Source: an uncultured bacterium (GTDB lineage Bacteria; Dictyoglomota; Dictyoglomia; Dictyoglomales; Dictyoglomaceae). From it: a DNA stretch of 32,067 nt. Below, in pieces: positions 17,953 through 26,957 of this stretch. A model generated the notes under the pieces. That model was not told the DNA's origin and did no database searches. It was given only the letters and a program-made list of their open reading frames with translations. Position 1 is the first letter of the stretch, and every line of letters begins with the position of its first letter. Position numbers and translations under genes: made by a program. The DNA is taken from contig CALHLF010000060.1 in the NCBI GenBank assembly GCA_938034905.1, forward strand, positions 1 to 32,067, in the 5' to 3' direction.

Positions 17953-18083
17953 AACTCGAATACTTGCATTCTGCCCCATGCTTCAATAAAATTCTATCTG
18001 GAGGTGATATTTTTATAAAAAGTTTCTATTTATTTTTTATTTTTTCTACAATAATTCCTTCATTAAAAAAGGAGGTTTAAGAG

Positions 18084-19196
18084 ATGGCTGAAGTAAAACT
18101 TGAGAATGTAACAAAAAGGTTTGGAGAGGTTGTAGCGGTAAATAATGTTAATTTAGATATTCAAGATAGAGAATTTATTGTTCTCGTTGGTCCTTCGGGC
18201 TGTGGAAAAACAACAACTTTAAGAATGATTGCAGGATTAGAGGAGGTAACAGAAGGGAAGATTTATATAGGTGGAAGATTGGTTAATGATGTTCCTCCAA
18301 AGGATAGAGATATTGCCATGGTATTCCAAAATTATGCTCTTTATCCTCACATGACGGTTTATGATAATATGGCTTTTGGTTTAAAACTTAGGAAATTTCC
18401 TAAGGAAGAAATTGATAGAAGAGTAAAAGCAGCTGCTGAAATGTTAGGGATTGAGAATCTATTAAAGAGAAAACCAAAGGAATTATCTGGTGGACAAAGA
18501 CAAAGAGTGGCCTTAGGACGTGCTATTGTTCGAGAGCCAAAGGTCTTCTTGATGGATGAGCCTTTATCAAACTTAGATGCAAAGTTAAGGGTTCAAATGA
18601 GAGCAGAACTTAAGAAACTCCAAAGAAGTCTTGGTGTTACTACAATATATGTTACCCATGACCAAACTGAAGCAATGACTATGGGAGATCGTATTGTAGT
18701 AATGAGAGATGGAATAGTTCAACAAGTAGATGAGCCTCTTACTATTTATGAAAAACCCAATAATATTTTTGTAGCAGGATTTATTGGTAGTCCTCCTATG
18801 AACTTTATAGATGCTCGTCTCGATGAAAATGCAAGAGTCTTAGATTTAGGAAGCATAAAATTAGGAATTCCTCAAGATATGCAAAATTTTGTTGCTGAAA
18901 ATGCAAAGGATTATCTTGGGAAGAAAGTCATTCTTGGGGTAAGACCAGAACATATTTACGATGTAGCTCTTATTAAAACTGAAGAGATCATTCCAGAGGA
19001 TGTAGCAGAAATGAAGATTGAAGTTTTAGAGCCTATGGGAACAGAAGTTTATCTTTATCTTGTAGAGGGACCAGTAAGTGCTGTAGCAAGAGTTGGATCA
19101 GAAACAAAAGCAAAGATGGGAGATAGAATTAGAGTTATGTTTGATTTAAGAAAAATGCACTTGTTTGATCCTATAACTCAAGTGGCAATCATTTGA
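18084..19196 (+). CDS. Sugar ABC transporter ATP-binding protein (MalK/MsmX/UgpC type)
   Basis: Cytoplasmic ATPase that powers carbohydrate import; 370 residues. Walker [10 protein letters not shown] (36-44), signature LSGGQRQ (134-140), Walker B VFLMDE (154-159), D-loop SNLDAKLR, H-loop [10 protein letters not shown], and a C-terminal TOBE/MalK regulatory region (about 235-370, with GVRPEHI). No permease or solute-binding gene adjoins it, and it has its own terminator. This fits an MsmX-like shared ATPase serving several sugar importers encoded elsewhere. AAAGGAGG lies just before ATG 18084. Confidence 0.92.
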   Translation: MAEVKLENVTKRFGEVVAVNNVNLDIQDREFIVLVGPSGCGKTTTLRMIAGLEEVTEGKIYIGGRLVNDVPPKDRDIAMVFQNYALYPHMTVYDNMAFGLKLRKFPKEEIDRRVKAAAEMLGIENLLKRKPKELSGGQRQRVALGRAIVREPKVFLMDEPLSNLDAKLRVQMRAELKKLQRSLGVTTIYVTHDQTEAMTMGDRIVVMRDGIVQQVDEPLTIYEKPNNIFVAGFIGSPPMNFIDARLDENARVLDLGSIKLGIPQDMQNFVAENAKDYLGKKVILGVRPEHIYDVALIKTEEIIPEDVAEMKIEVLEPMGTEVYLYLVEGPVSAVARVGSETKAKMGDRIRVMFDLRKMHLFDPITQVAII

Positions 19197-19228
19197 AGAT
19201 ACTAATCTTCATTCTCAAGGATAATTAC

Positions 19229-19267
19229 AAAGAAGGGGGAGTAGAAATCCCCCTTCTTTAATTTTTT
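19229..19267 (+). terminator. Strong rho-independent terminator after the ABC ATPase
   Basis: Perfect 12-bp stem AAAGAAGGGGGA (19229-19240) / TCCCCCTTCTTT (19248-19259) with a 7-nt loop, followed by AATTTTTTATT. It separates the ABC ATPase from the GH57 pair. Confidence 0.93.
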
Positions 19268-19287
19268 ATTATAAGGGAGGGGTTAAA

Positions 19288-20853
19288 ATGAGTAAGGTTT
19301 ATTTTAATTTAGTTTTACATTCTCATCTTCCCTTTGTTAAGAAGGCTGGAAGATGGCCCTTTGGAGAAGAATGGTTTTTCGAAGCAATGTTGGAGACTTA
19401 TATTCCCCTTTCAATAATTTTCTATAATCTTAAAGAAAAGGGAATAGATTGGCATATAACCCTTAGTGTTACTCCTGTTCTTGCTGAGCAACTTTCTGAT
19501 GCTTATATGATATATGAAACAGAGAAATATATTGAAGAGAAAATATATTTAGCAGAAAAGGATTATTGTGAGTTTAGTAAAGAGGGAAAAGAAGAAGCTC
19601 AAGTGGCTCTGTTTTATAAAAATCTTTATAAGAATACGCTAAATTATTTTAGAGATAAATTTTCAAGAGATCTTTTGAAATTTTGGAGGGAATTGCAAAG
19701 AGATGGAAATTTAGAGATTTTAACAAGCTCTGCAACTCATGCATATCTTCCTTTATTAAGAAAAAATTCTTCTATTTATGCTCAATTAAGTATAGGAAAA
19801 GAGTCTTATGTGAAACATTTTGGAGAAAGGCCTCTTGGTATTTGGCTTCCTGAATGTGCCTATAAACCTGGTCTTGAAAAATTTTTATCAAGTTTGGATT
19901 TTAAATACTTTTTTGTTGATACTCATGCAATATTAGGGGGAGAATCCTTAGGATATCCTGATCCTAAGGTTTCCAAAGATAGGAGATCAATTTTGGAACC
20001 CTATTATGTAAATGAGAGTGAAGTAATAGTATTTGGTAGACATGAAAGGACCAGTATGCAAGTTTGGTCTTCTGAATGGGGATATCCGGGAGATGGAGTA
20101 TATAGAGAATTTCATAAAAAGGCAGAAACTTCAGGTCTACAATATTGGAGAATTGTATCAAAAAACTTGGATTTAGGAAAAAAGGAAATTTATAAGCCAG
20201 AAATTGCAAGAAATAGAGCGTTGGAACATGCGAGCCATTTTGTTAGCCTTTTAGAAGAAGAGGGAAAGAGTAATAAAGGGATAATTACAGCAATGTATGA
20301 TACAGAGCTTTTTGGGCATTGGTGGTTTGAAGGACTAACCTTTTTAGAAAGAGTATATGAACTTATTAATGAAAGTAGGTTTATAGAAAGTATTTCTCCA
20401 CGGGTATATCTTAATAATTTTAAACCAAAGGAAAAAATATCTCTTCCCGAGTCTTCCTGGGGTAAGGGAGGAAAACATGAGGTGTGGTTAAACAAGGATA
20501 CTGAAGAGCTTTGGGAGAAAATATATTATGTAGAGGATATTATAGAAGAAGTTGTTATGAATAATATCTCTTCATTATGGAGGGAAAAGCTCTTGAAGCA
20601 AATGGCAAGAGAGAAATTGCTTTTAGAAAGTAGCGATTGGCCTTTCTTAATTAGCACATATCAGGCTCGAGATTATGGATATAAAAGATTTTATCAACAT
20701 TTTGAAAATTTCCAAAAGCTTTATAACCTTTTAAAAATAAAAGAACCATCAGTAGAGGATTTTAGTTTTTTAAAAAAATTAGAAGAGATAGATTCTTTAT
20801 TTCCAAATATAGATTATAAAGTATTCCGGAGGAAAAATAATAATGAAGGGTAA
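19288..20853 (+). CDS. GH57 1,4-alpha-glucan branching enzyme
   Basis: Glycoside hydrolase family 57 protein of 521 residues, about the length of the short GH57 branching enzymes (Thermus TTHA1902 type). It forms alpha-1,6 branches in glycogen-like glucans. Motif 1 is LHSHLPFV (10-17). The probable nucleophile is Glu189 in GIWLPECAYKPG, and the probable acid/base is Asp338 in MYDTELFGHWWFEG. The C-terminal part (about 430-520) matches the helical DUF1957 region of branching enzymes. GGGAGGGG precedes ATG 19288. It overlaps the next GH57 gene by 11 nt, so synthesis of the two is coupled. An alpha-amylase activity is the main alternative. Confidence 0.85.
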   Translation: MSKVYFNLVLHSHLPFVKKAGRWPFGEEWFFEAMLETYIPLSIIFYNLKEKGIDWHITLSVTPVLAEQLSDAYMIYETEKYIEEKIYLAEKDYCEFSKEGKEEAQVALFYKNLYKNTLNYFRDKFSRDLLKFWRELQRDGNLEILTSSATHAYLPLLRKNSSIYAQLSIGKESYVKHFGERPLGIWLPECAYKPGLEKFLSSLDFKYFFVDTHAILGGESLGYPDPKVSKDRRSILEPYYVNESEVIVFGRHERTSMQVWSSEWGYPGDGVYREFHKKAETSGLQYWRIVSKNLDLGKKEIYKPEIARNRALEHASHFVSLLEEEGKSNKGIITAMYDTELFGHWWFEGLTFLERVYELINESRFIESISPRVYLNNFKPKEKISLPESSWGKGGKHEVWLNKDTEELWEKIYYVEDIIEEVVMNNISSLWREKLLKQMAREKLLLESSDWPFLISTYQARDYGYKRFYQHFENFQKLYNLLKIKEPSVEDFSFLKKLEEIDSLFPNIDYKVFRRKNNNEG

Positions 20854-22957
20854 AATTGTTTTTTCCTTAGGTTTCCATAATCACCAACCTATAGGAAATT
20901 TTGATTTTATCATAGAGAAGGCATATAGGCTATCTTATAAACCTTTAATTGAATTTTTCTTAAAAAATTCAGATTTTCCTTTTAGTGTTCATTTTTCTGG
21001 CTATCTTCTACAATGGCTCGAAAAAAATCATCCTGAATACTTTAAAATTTTAAAAATACTTTCTGATAGAGGACAAATGGAAATCTTTTCTGGTGGATTT
21101 TATGAGCCTATATTGCCTATGATCCCTGACGAAGACAAAATATTTCAAATTAAAAAATTAAATAAATATATCTGGAATAAATTTGGACAAAGGCCAAAGG
21201 GAATGTGGCTTGCAGAAAGAGTTTGGGAACCTCATCTTGTTAAATTCTTGGCTGAGGCAAATATCGAATATATTGTAGTTGATGATGCTCATTTTCTCTT
21301 CACAGGATTAAGACCTGAAGACCTTTTTAATTATTTTATTATGGAAGAACAGGGATATACTGTTAAGGTTTTTCCAATTAGTATGAAGCTTAGATATCTT
21401 ATTCCTTTTCATGAGCCACAAGAAACAATAGATTATTTAAAAAATTGCTCTACTTATGAAAAAGTTAATATTGTAGTCTTATTTGATGATGGAGAAAAAT
21501 TTGGTCTTTGGCCCGATACTTACAAGACAGTCTATGAAAAGGGATGGTTAGAAAGATTTTGGGGAATTTTAAAGGAAAATTCTTCTTGGATAGAGATAAT
21601 GAATTATAGGGAATATGTTGAGAAATTTCCTCCAGCTGGAAGAATTTATTTACCTACTGCTTCTTATAGAGAGATGATGGAATGGGCACTTTACCCTAAT
21701 GCCCAAAAGATCTTGGAGGAAATGGTAGAGGAGGTAAAAAAGGAGGGAAAATGGGAAAGATATTCTCCCTTCATTAGAGGGGGATTTTGGAGAAATTTTT
21801 TGGCAAAATATCCTGAGGCAAACCATATTCATAAAAGGATGTTATATGTGAGAGAGAAAATAAAAAATATACAAATGAAAAGTAAATATAAAGATCTTGC
21901 TTTAGAAGAAATATGGCAAGCACAGGCTAATGATGCTTATTGGCATGGCATCTTTGGTGGTCTTTATCTTCCTCATTTAAGATCTGCAGTATATTCCCAT
22001 ATAATTAAAGGGGAAAATTATTTAGATAGGATTTATAAGAAAAATAATATAGCTTTAAAATTTCTTGATTTTGATTGCGATGGCAAAGAGGAAATAATTA
22101 TAGAATCAAAGGATTTTAATTTATATTTTGCTCCTCATTTTGGTGCTGGACTTTTAGAATGGGATTTTAAACCTATTTCCTTTAATCTTATTGATGTTTT
22201 AACAAGAAGAGTAGAAGCTTATCATGAAAAGCTTTTTTCTATAAGAGGAAATGTAGGAGAAGGAAAGACTATTCATGAGAGATGGGCAGTTAAGGAAAAA
22301 GGCTTAGAAAATCTACTTTTTTATGATAAACATAGAAGATTTTCCTTTAAGGAATATTTTTTTAAAGAAGTTCCTTCTTTAGAAGAACTTTGGCAAGGGA
22401 AAGATAATCCTTGGTTTGATTCTTTAAATTTTTCCTTCTATTGGAAAAAAGCAAAACTAAGAAATAATTTATTATTAAGTTTTATTGGGGAAAATGATTA
22501 TTTTAAATTGGAAAAGGTTTTTGTAATTTATAAATACGAACCAAAACTCGAGGTAATTTATAAAATACAAAATATTTCCTTAGAAGAAAATTCCTTTATT
22601 TTTGCATGGGAAGTTCTTTTTAATTTCTTGGCTCCAGAACATGATGAATATTATCTTTATATTCCCAATACTTCTTGGAAATCTTTTCTTAGATCCTTTG
22701 GAGTTGAGGAAGAAATAGATAGTTGGGGAGTAAAAACTCCCTTTATTAACTTGATTTGTAAGATTGCTGAAAAGGTTAAATGGTATAGATATCCGATAGA
22801 AACCATATCTTTATCTGAAGAGGGTTTTGAAAAAGTTTATCAGGGAAGTACCTTTCTCCATTCTTACAATGTAAATCTTAAACCAAGAGAGAAATGGAGC
22901 ACAAAAATAATTTTTTATGTAGATTCCAATTTTAAAACTTCTAATAATTTATCATGA
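20843..22957 (+). CDS. GH57 alpha-amylase / 4-alpha-glucanotransferase
   Basis: GH57 enzyme of 704 residues acting on alpha-1,4-glucans, cytoplasmic by lack of a signal peptide. Catalytic domain: motif 1 FHNHQPIGNF (11-20), nucleophile Glu125 in MWLAERVWEP, and an Asp215-Asp216 pair in LFDDGEKFGLWP providing the acid/base. The C-terminal half (about 400-700) is the beta-sandwich domain of the amylase/glucanotransferase subgroup. By memory it closely resembles AmyA of Dictyoglomus thermophilum but differs at many positions, so it may be an orthologue from another species or a paralogue. Some members of this subgroup transfer glucan chains rather than hydrolyse them, and the sequence does not decide that. 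The 3' end overlaps the oppositely oriented phosphatase gene by 43 nt. Confidence 0.88.
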   Translation: MKGKIVFSLGFHNHQPIGNFDFIIEKAYRLSYKPLIEFFLKNSDFPFSVHFSGYLLQWLEKNHPEYFKILKILSDRGQMEIFSGGFYEPILPMIPDEDKIFQIKKLNKYIWNKFGQRPKGMWLAERVWEPHLVKFLAEANIEYIVVDDAHFLFTGLRPEDLFNYFIMEEQGYTVKVFPISMKLRYLIPFHEPQETIDYLKNCSTYEKVNIVVLFDDGEKFGLWPDTYKTVYEKGWLERFWGILKENSSWIEIMNYREYVEKFPPAGRIYLPTASYREMMEWALYPNAQKILEEMVEEVKKEGKWERYSPFIRGGFWRNFLAKYPEANHIHKRMLYVREKIKNIQMKSKYKDLALEEIWQAQANDAYWHGIFGGLYLPHLRSAVYSHIIKGENYLDRIYKKNNIALKFLDFDCDGKEEIIIESKDFNLYFAPHFGAGLLEWDFKPISFNLIDVLTRRVEAYHEKLFSIRGNVGEGKTIHERWAVKEKGLENLLFYDKHRRFSFKEYFFKEVPSLEELWQGKDNPWFDSLNFSFYWKKAKLRNNLLLSFIGENDYFKLEKVFVIYKYEPKLEVIYKIQNISLEENSFIFAWEVLFNFLAPEHDEYYLYIPNTSWKSFLRSFGVEEEIDSWGVKTPFINLICKIAEKVKWYRYPIETISLSEEGFEKVYQGSTFLHSYNVNLKPREKWSTKIIFYVDSNFKTSNNLS

Positions 22958-23691
22958 ATTAAACTATTTGAAGCAACAATACTTGATTCTTTAAGAGAAA
23001 CTATATTGTTATCAAAATCTGTCACCTTTCCTCCCCCTTCCTCTACAAGGAGAACTCCTGCAGAAAAATCCCAGATATTTAATTTTTTACACCAATATCC
23101 ATCTAATCTACCACAAGATACATATGCCAATTCTAATGCTGCAGATCCTATTCTTCTTACTCCATGACTTCTTCTTGAAAGGTTTATAAAGGAAATAAAG
23201 TTTTTTTCATTAAGGGTTAACTCGTAAGGAAGACCAAAGGCTAAAAGAGAATCTCGAATTTCTTTAACCTGAGAAACTCTTATTCTTTTTCCATTTAAAA
23301 AGGCTCCCTTCCCCTTTATGGCAGAAAAAAGCTCATCCCTTATAGGATCATACACTACTCCTAAAATAATACTATTTTCCTTTTTTAAAGCAATACTTAC
23401 TGAAAAATATGGATTATTATGGGCATAATTTGTTGTTCCATCTAAGGGATCTATTATCCATTGATATGGCGATTCCTTTTTTATATCTCCCTTCTCTTCA
23501 GATAATATGGAGTGGGTAGGAAAATTTTTATTAATTAATTCAATAATTTTTTCTTCAGAAAGTTTATCTGCATTTGTTACAAGATTAGAAATACTTTTTA
23601 ATTTAATATCCTTTTCATTATAAAAGTATTTCAGAAGAATTTTGCCTGCTTCTTTTGCGATATTTTCAGTAATACTTAAAATTTCTTCCAT
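22915..23691 (-). CDS. Inositol-1-monophosphatase family protein
   Basis: Mg2+-dependent, Li+-sensitive-type phosphatase fold; 258 residues from ATG 23691. Metal ligands are all present: Glu65/66 in SEEKGD, Asp81 and Asp84 in DPLDGTTN (81-88), Asp208 in WDFSAG, followed by VEEGGGKVTDF. Substrates in this family include myo-inositol-1-phosphate, fructose-1,6-bisphosphate, NADP and PAP; which one applies is open. The frame opens upstream to a TTG at 23718, but ATG 23691 is preferred because GAGG lies 9 nt upstream and residue 1 then matches the usual family N-terminus (ITENIAKEAGKILLKYF). Confidence 0.9.
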   Translation of the reverse strand: MEEILSITENIAKEAGKILLKYFYNEKDIKLKSISNLVTNADKLSEEKIIELINKNFPTHSILSEEKGDIKKESPYQWIIDPLDGTTNYAHNNPYFSVSIALKKENSIILGVVYDPIRDELFSAIKGKGAFLNGKRIRVSQVKEIRDSLLAFGLPYELTLNEKNFISFINLSRRSHGVRRIGSAALELAYVSCGRLDGYWCKKLNIWDFSAGVLLVEEGGGKVTDFDNNIVSLKESSIVASNSLIHDKLLEVLKLEST

Positions 23692-23718
23692 AGTTTCTGC
23701 CTCACTTTCTAAAAACAA

Positions 23719-23738
23719 TGATATAATATAATTATAAT
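23719..23738 (+). promoter_or_regulatory. Cluster of three TATAAT boxes upstream of clpC
   Basis: TATAAT occurs at 23722-23727, 23727-23732 and 23733-23738. The first has an upstream TG (23719-23720), making an extended -10. On the minus strand TATAAT also occurs at 23731-23736, placed to serve the phosphatase gene. No good -35 is visible for either direction. The clpC ribosome binding site AGGAGGTG is at 23743-23750. No CIRCE element or CtsR-type operator was recognised. Confidence 0.55.
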
Positions 23739-23755
23739 AAGTAGGAGGTGAAAAA

Positions 23756-26446
23756 ATGTCAAAGAAGATTTGCGATAGATGTGGCCAGAGACCCGCAACA
23801 ATTAGAGTTTCTATTATAAAAAGTGGAAAAAAACAGACCCTTGATCTATGTGAGATTTGCTATGCTAAATATAAACAAAAGGAGAGAAGTTTTTCTCCTT
23901 TAGAATCCCTTTTCTGGGGAGATTTCTTTAAGGATTTTTTTGGAGAAGGATTTGAGCCCTTTGAGAGAGAAAGATTTGATAGGGAAGCAATAGATATTTC
24001 TGTTTATCTTAGCGAAGGAGCTAAGGAGTATTTACAAAAAGCAGGAAGAAAGGCTATTGAATTTGGAAAATCAGAGGTGGATACAGAACATCTTTTATAT
24101 GCATTAACTGAAAATGAAATTGTGCAGGAGGTCTTGAAATATTTTAATATAACCCCTCAAGATTTAAAGGGATATATAGAATATAATGCCCCAAAGGGAA
24201 CTTTTAAGGCTCCTCAGGAAGAAAGTATAGAAATGGAAGTTTCTCCTCGATTAAAGAGTGCTTTAGAAAGATCCTTTTGGGCATCTCGAGATTTAGGTCA
24301 CAACTATATTGGGCCTGAACACCTGTTAATTGGTCTCTCTGAAGAACCAGATGGGTTAGCATATGATATTTTGAGAAAGTTTGGATTAAACCCCGAAGAT
24401 TTAAGAAGGGCAGTGATTGATGTAGTAGGTAGAGGAAAAGAAGAGGGAAGATTAAAGTCTTCTGTAATGACTCCAACTCTTGATAAATATTCAAGAGATT
24501 TAACAGAACTTGCAAGACAGGGTAAATTAGATCCTGTTATTGGTAGGGCGAAAGAGATTGAGACAATAATTGAAATTCTTGCAAGGAGAAAGAAAAATAA
24601 TCCAGTACTTATTGGAGAACCAGGTGTAGGAAAAACTGCTATAGTTGAAGGATTAGCTCAAAGAATTGTGAAGGGAGAGATTCCTGAGGTCTTAAGAAAT
24701 AAGAGATTGATTGAGTTAAACGTGAATTCCTTGATCTCAGGAACAAAATATAGAGGAGAATTTGAAGAGAGAGTTAAGCAAATATTAGACGAAATTACAG
24801 CAAATCAAGATAGATTGATAATATTTATAGATGAGATTCATACTATTGTGGGAGCAGGATCAGCAGGAGAAAGTTCTATGGATCTTGCCAATGTATTTAA
24901 GCCTGCTTTAGCACGGGGAGAACTTCATCTTATAGGTGCTACCACTTTGAATGAATATCAGAAATATATTGAAAAAGATGCTGCTTTAGAAAGAAGATTT
25001 CAACCTGTATTTATCTCAGAACCTACTGTAGAACAAACTATAAATATATTGAGAGGATTAAGGGATAGATTTGAAGCTCATCATAAAGTTAGGATTACTG
25101 ATGAAGCTTTAGTTGCTGCTGCTGTTTTATCTGATAGATATATTACCAATAGATATCTTCCAGATAAAGCAATAGATCTTATTGATCAAGCCTGTGCTAA
25201 GGTTCGTATAAGTTTAACATCTCGCCCCTCAGAGATTCATGAAATGGAGTCTAAACTAAAACAGTTGAGGAGAGAGCAGGAATATGCAACTTCAAGAAAG
25301 CAATTTGATAAAGCTAAGGAGCTAGAAGAACAAATTAAAAAATTAGAGGAAGAACTAAGGAAGGCAGAGGAAAATTGGAAAAAATTAGTATCATCAGAAT
25401 CTGCAGAGGTCAAAGCAAAACATATTGCAGAGATAATTTCTACATTAACAGGAATTCCTGTCTCTGAATTATCTACTGATGAGAGGGAAAGATTATTAAG
25501 ATTAGAAGAGAAACTTCATGAAAGAGTGGTAGCTCAAGAGGAAGCAGTAAAAGCAGTTGCAAATGCTATAAGATTATCTCGAGCAGGATTAAGGGAAGGG
25601 AATCGTCCTATTGCTACTTTTCTATTTTTAGGTCCCACAGGAGTTGGAAAGACAGAATTGGCAAAAGCTCTTGCATGGGCAATATTCGGAGATGAAGATG
25701 CTGTTATCAGAATTGATATGAGTGAATATATGGAGAAACATACTGTTTCAAGACTTATTGGGGCTCCACCAGGATATGTGGGATATGAAGAAGGAGGTCA
25801 ATTAACGGAAAAGGTAAGAAGAAGACCATACAGTGTTATTTTATTAGATGAGATTGAAAAGGCTCATCCAGATGTTCATAATATCCTACTTCAGGTTTTT
25901 GATGATGGGAGGCTTACTGATGGAAAGGGTAGAACTGTAGATTTTACAAATACAGTGATTATAGCAACAAGTAATATAGGATCTGATATAATTCAATATA
26001 ATCTGACTGCTCCTGAAAAGGAAAAGTTAACCTATGAGCAGTTAAAAGAAAAATTAATGGGCCTCTTGAGAAAATATTTTAGACCTGAGTTTCTAAACAG
26101 AATAGATGAGATTATAGTATTTCATGCTTTAACTCAAGATCAAATTAAGGAAATTGTAAAACTACAGTTAGAGAGAGTAAGAAGGGTAGCGAGGGGGCAA
26201 GGTATAGAATTAAGTTTTGATGATTCTATTATTTCTTATCTTGCTAAAGTTGGATATCAGCCTGAATTTGGAGCAAGAGAGTTGAAGAGGAAGATAAGAA
26301 ATGAGTTAGAAATAAAGCTTGCTGAAGCAATGTTAAAAGGAGAGATATCCGAAGGAGATAAAATTTTAGTAACCTATGATGAAGAGGGGAAATATGTAAA
26401 ATTTGAGAAAATTAAAGAGGAGGAAGAAATAGAAACTAAATCTTAG
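23756..26446 (+). CDS. clpC: ClpC/ClpE-like AAA+ unfoldase with N-terminal zinc finger
   Basis: Two-ring AAA+ protein unfoldase/disaggregase of 896 residues. Order: zinc finger with Cys6, Cys9, Cys32, Cys35 (ClpE/McsA type); acidic linker; Clp N-domain double repeat (about 80-225); AAA-1 with Walker A GEPGVGKT (287-294) and Walker B IIFIDE; a short coiled middle region with a UVR-like motif (about 500-545, KQFDKAKELEEQIKKL); AAA-2 with Walker A GPTGVGKT (626-633) and Walker B LLDE (696-699). The segment between TSNIGS (738-743) and FRPEFLNR (775-782), which in ClpC, ClpE, ClpA and ClpX-type partners carries a hydrophobic-Gly-Phe ClpP-docking tripeptide, has none here. The family is certain; ClpP partnership is doubtful. 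AGGAGGTG precedes ATG 23756. Confidence 0.93.
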   Translation: MSKKICDRCGQRPATIRVSIIKSGKKQTLDLCEICYAKYKQKERSFSPLESLFWGDFFKDFFGEGFEPFERERFDREAIDISVYLSEGAKEYLQKAGRKAIEFGKSEVDTEHLLYALTENEIVQEVLKYFNITPQDLKGYIEYNAPKGTFKAPQEESIEMEVSPRLKSALERSFWASRDLGHNYIGPEHLLIGLSEEPDGLAYDILRKFGLNPEDLRRAVIDVVGRGKEEGRLKSSVMTPTLDKYSRDLTELARQGKLDPVIGRAKEIETIIEILARRKKNNPVLIGEPGVGKTAIVEGLAQRIVKGEIPEVLRNKRLIELNVNSLISGTKYRGEFEERVKQILDEITANQDRLIIFIDEIHTIVGAGSAGESSMDLANVFKPALARGELHLIGATTLNEYQKYIEKDAALERRFQPVFISEPTVEQTINILRGLRDRFEAHHKVRITDEALVAAAVLSDRYITNRYLPDKAIDLIDQACAKVRISLTSRPSEIHEMESKLKQLRREQEYATSRKQFDKAKELEEQIKKLEEELRKAEENWKKLVSSESAEVKAKHIAEIISTLTGIPVSELSTDERERLLRLEEKLHERVVAQEEAVKAVANAIRLSRAGLREGNRPIATFLFLGPTGVGKTELAKALAWAIFGDEDAVIRIDMSEYMEKHTVSRLIGAPPGYVGYEEGGQLTEKVRRRPYSVILLDEIEKAHPDVHNILLQVFDDGRLTDGKGRTVDFTNTVIIATSNIGSDIIQYNLTAPEKEKLTYEQLKEKLMGLLRKYFRPEFLNRIDEIIVFHALTQDQIKEIVKLQLERVRRVARGQGIELSFDDSIISYLAKVGYQPEFGARELKRKIRNELEIKLAEAMLKGEISEGDKILVTYDEEGKYVKFEKIKEEEEIETKS

Positions 26447-26461
26447 AAGGGAGGAAATGTT

Positions 26462-26944
26462 ATGGAATTTCAAATAGTTGAAATTGAGAAGCCTGCTGAG
26501 GTTAATCTTATTTTAGGACAAGCTCATTTTATAAAGACTGTGGAAGATATTTATGAGGCAATCGTAACTTCAGTTCCCGGCGCAAAATTTGGATTAGCCT
26601 TTTGTGAATCCTCTGGACCTGCTCTAATAAGACATATAGGAACAGATATGGAATTAGAGGATTTAGCAGTAAAGAATTTACAAAAGATAGGAGCAGGACA
26701 CTCCTTTTTAATCTTTTTAAAAAACCTCTATCCTATTAATGTTTTGAATGCAATAAAACATGTTTCAGAAGTGGTAAATATTTTTGCTGCAACTGCAAAT
26801 CCCTTAAAAGTTATAATAGTAGAAGAAGGTGATGGAAGGGGAATAATAGGTGTAATTGATGGTGTAAAGCCTAAAGGAGTTGAGGAAGAAAAGGATATTG
26901 CTTATAGAAAGGAGTTTTTAAGAAAAATAGGTTATAAATTATAA
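26462..26944 (+). CDS. Adenosine-specific kinase family protein
   Basis: A 160-residue protein of the adenosine-specific kinase family, known from the Pyrobaculum PAE2307 structure and common in archaea and thermophilic bacteria. Recognised by the conserved run through IEKPAEVNLILGQAHFIKT, TSVPGAKFGLAFCESSGP, IGAGHSFLIF and the C-terminal IGVIDGVKPKGVE. Its in vivo role is unproven; phosphorylation of adenosine is inferred from ligand binding in the family. AGGGAGG lies just before ATG 26462, 15 nt after clpC, so it is probably in the clpC transcript. Confidence 0.88.
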   Translation: MEFQIVEIEKPAEVNLILGQAHFIKTVEDIYEAIVTSVPGAKFGLAFCESSGPALIRHIGTDMELEDLAVKNLQKIGAGHSFLIFLKNLYPINVLNAIKHVSEVVNIFAATANPLKVIIVEEGDGRGIIGVIDGVKPKGVEEEKDIAYRKEFLRKIGYKL

Positions 26945-26957
26945 TTTGGAGGAGAAA

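Noticed and set aside
17265-17969. 234-residue minus-strand reading frame across both tRNA genes
   Set aside because: It is antisense to tRNA-Phe and tRNA-Arg and shows the well-known artefact peptides (ESNHRRRDFQSLALPTELRP and EGTRTPDTRF types) that arise from translating tRNA complements. It also overlaps the LysM gene.
17821-18018. 65-residue plus-strand reading frame containing tRNA-Arg
   Set aside because: The middle of the frame is the tRNA-Arg sequence itself, and there is no good ribosome binding site at its start.
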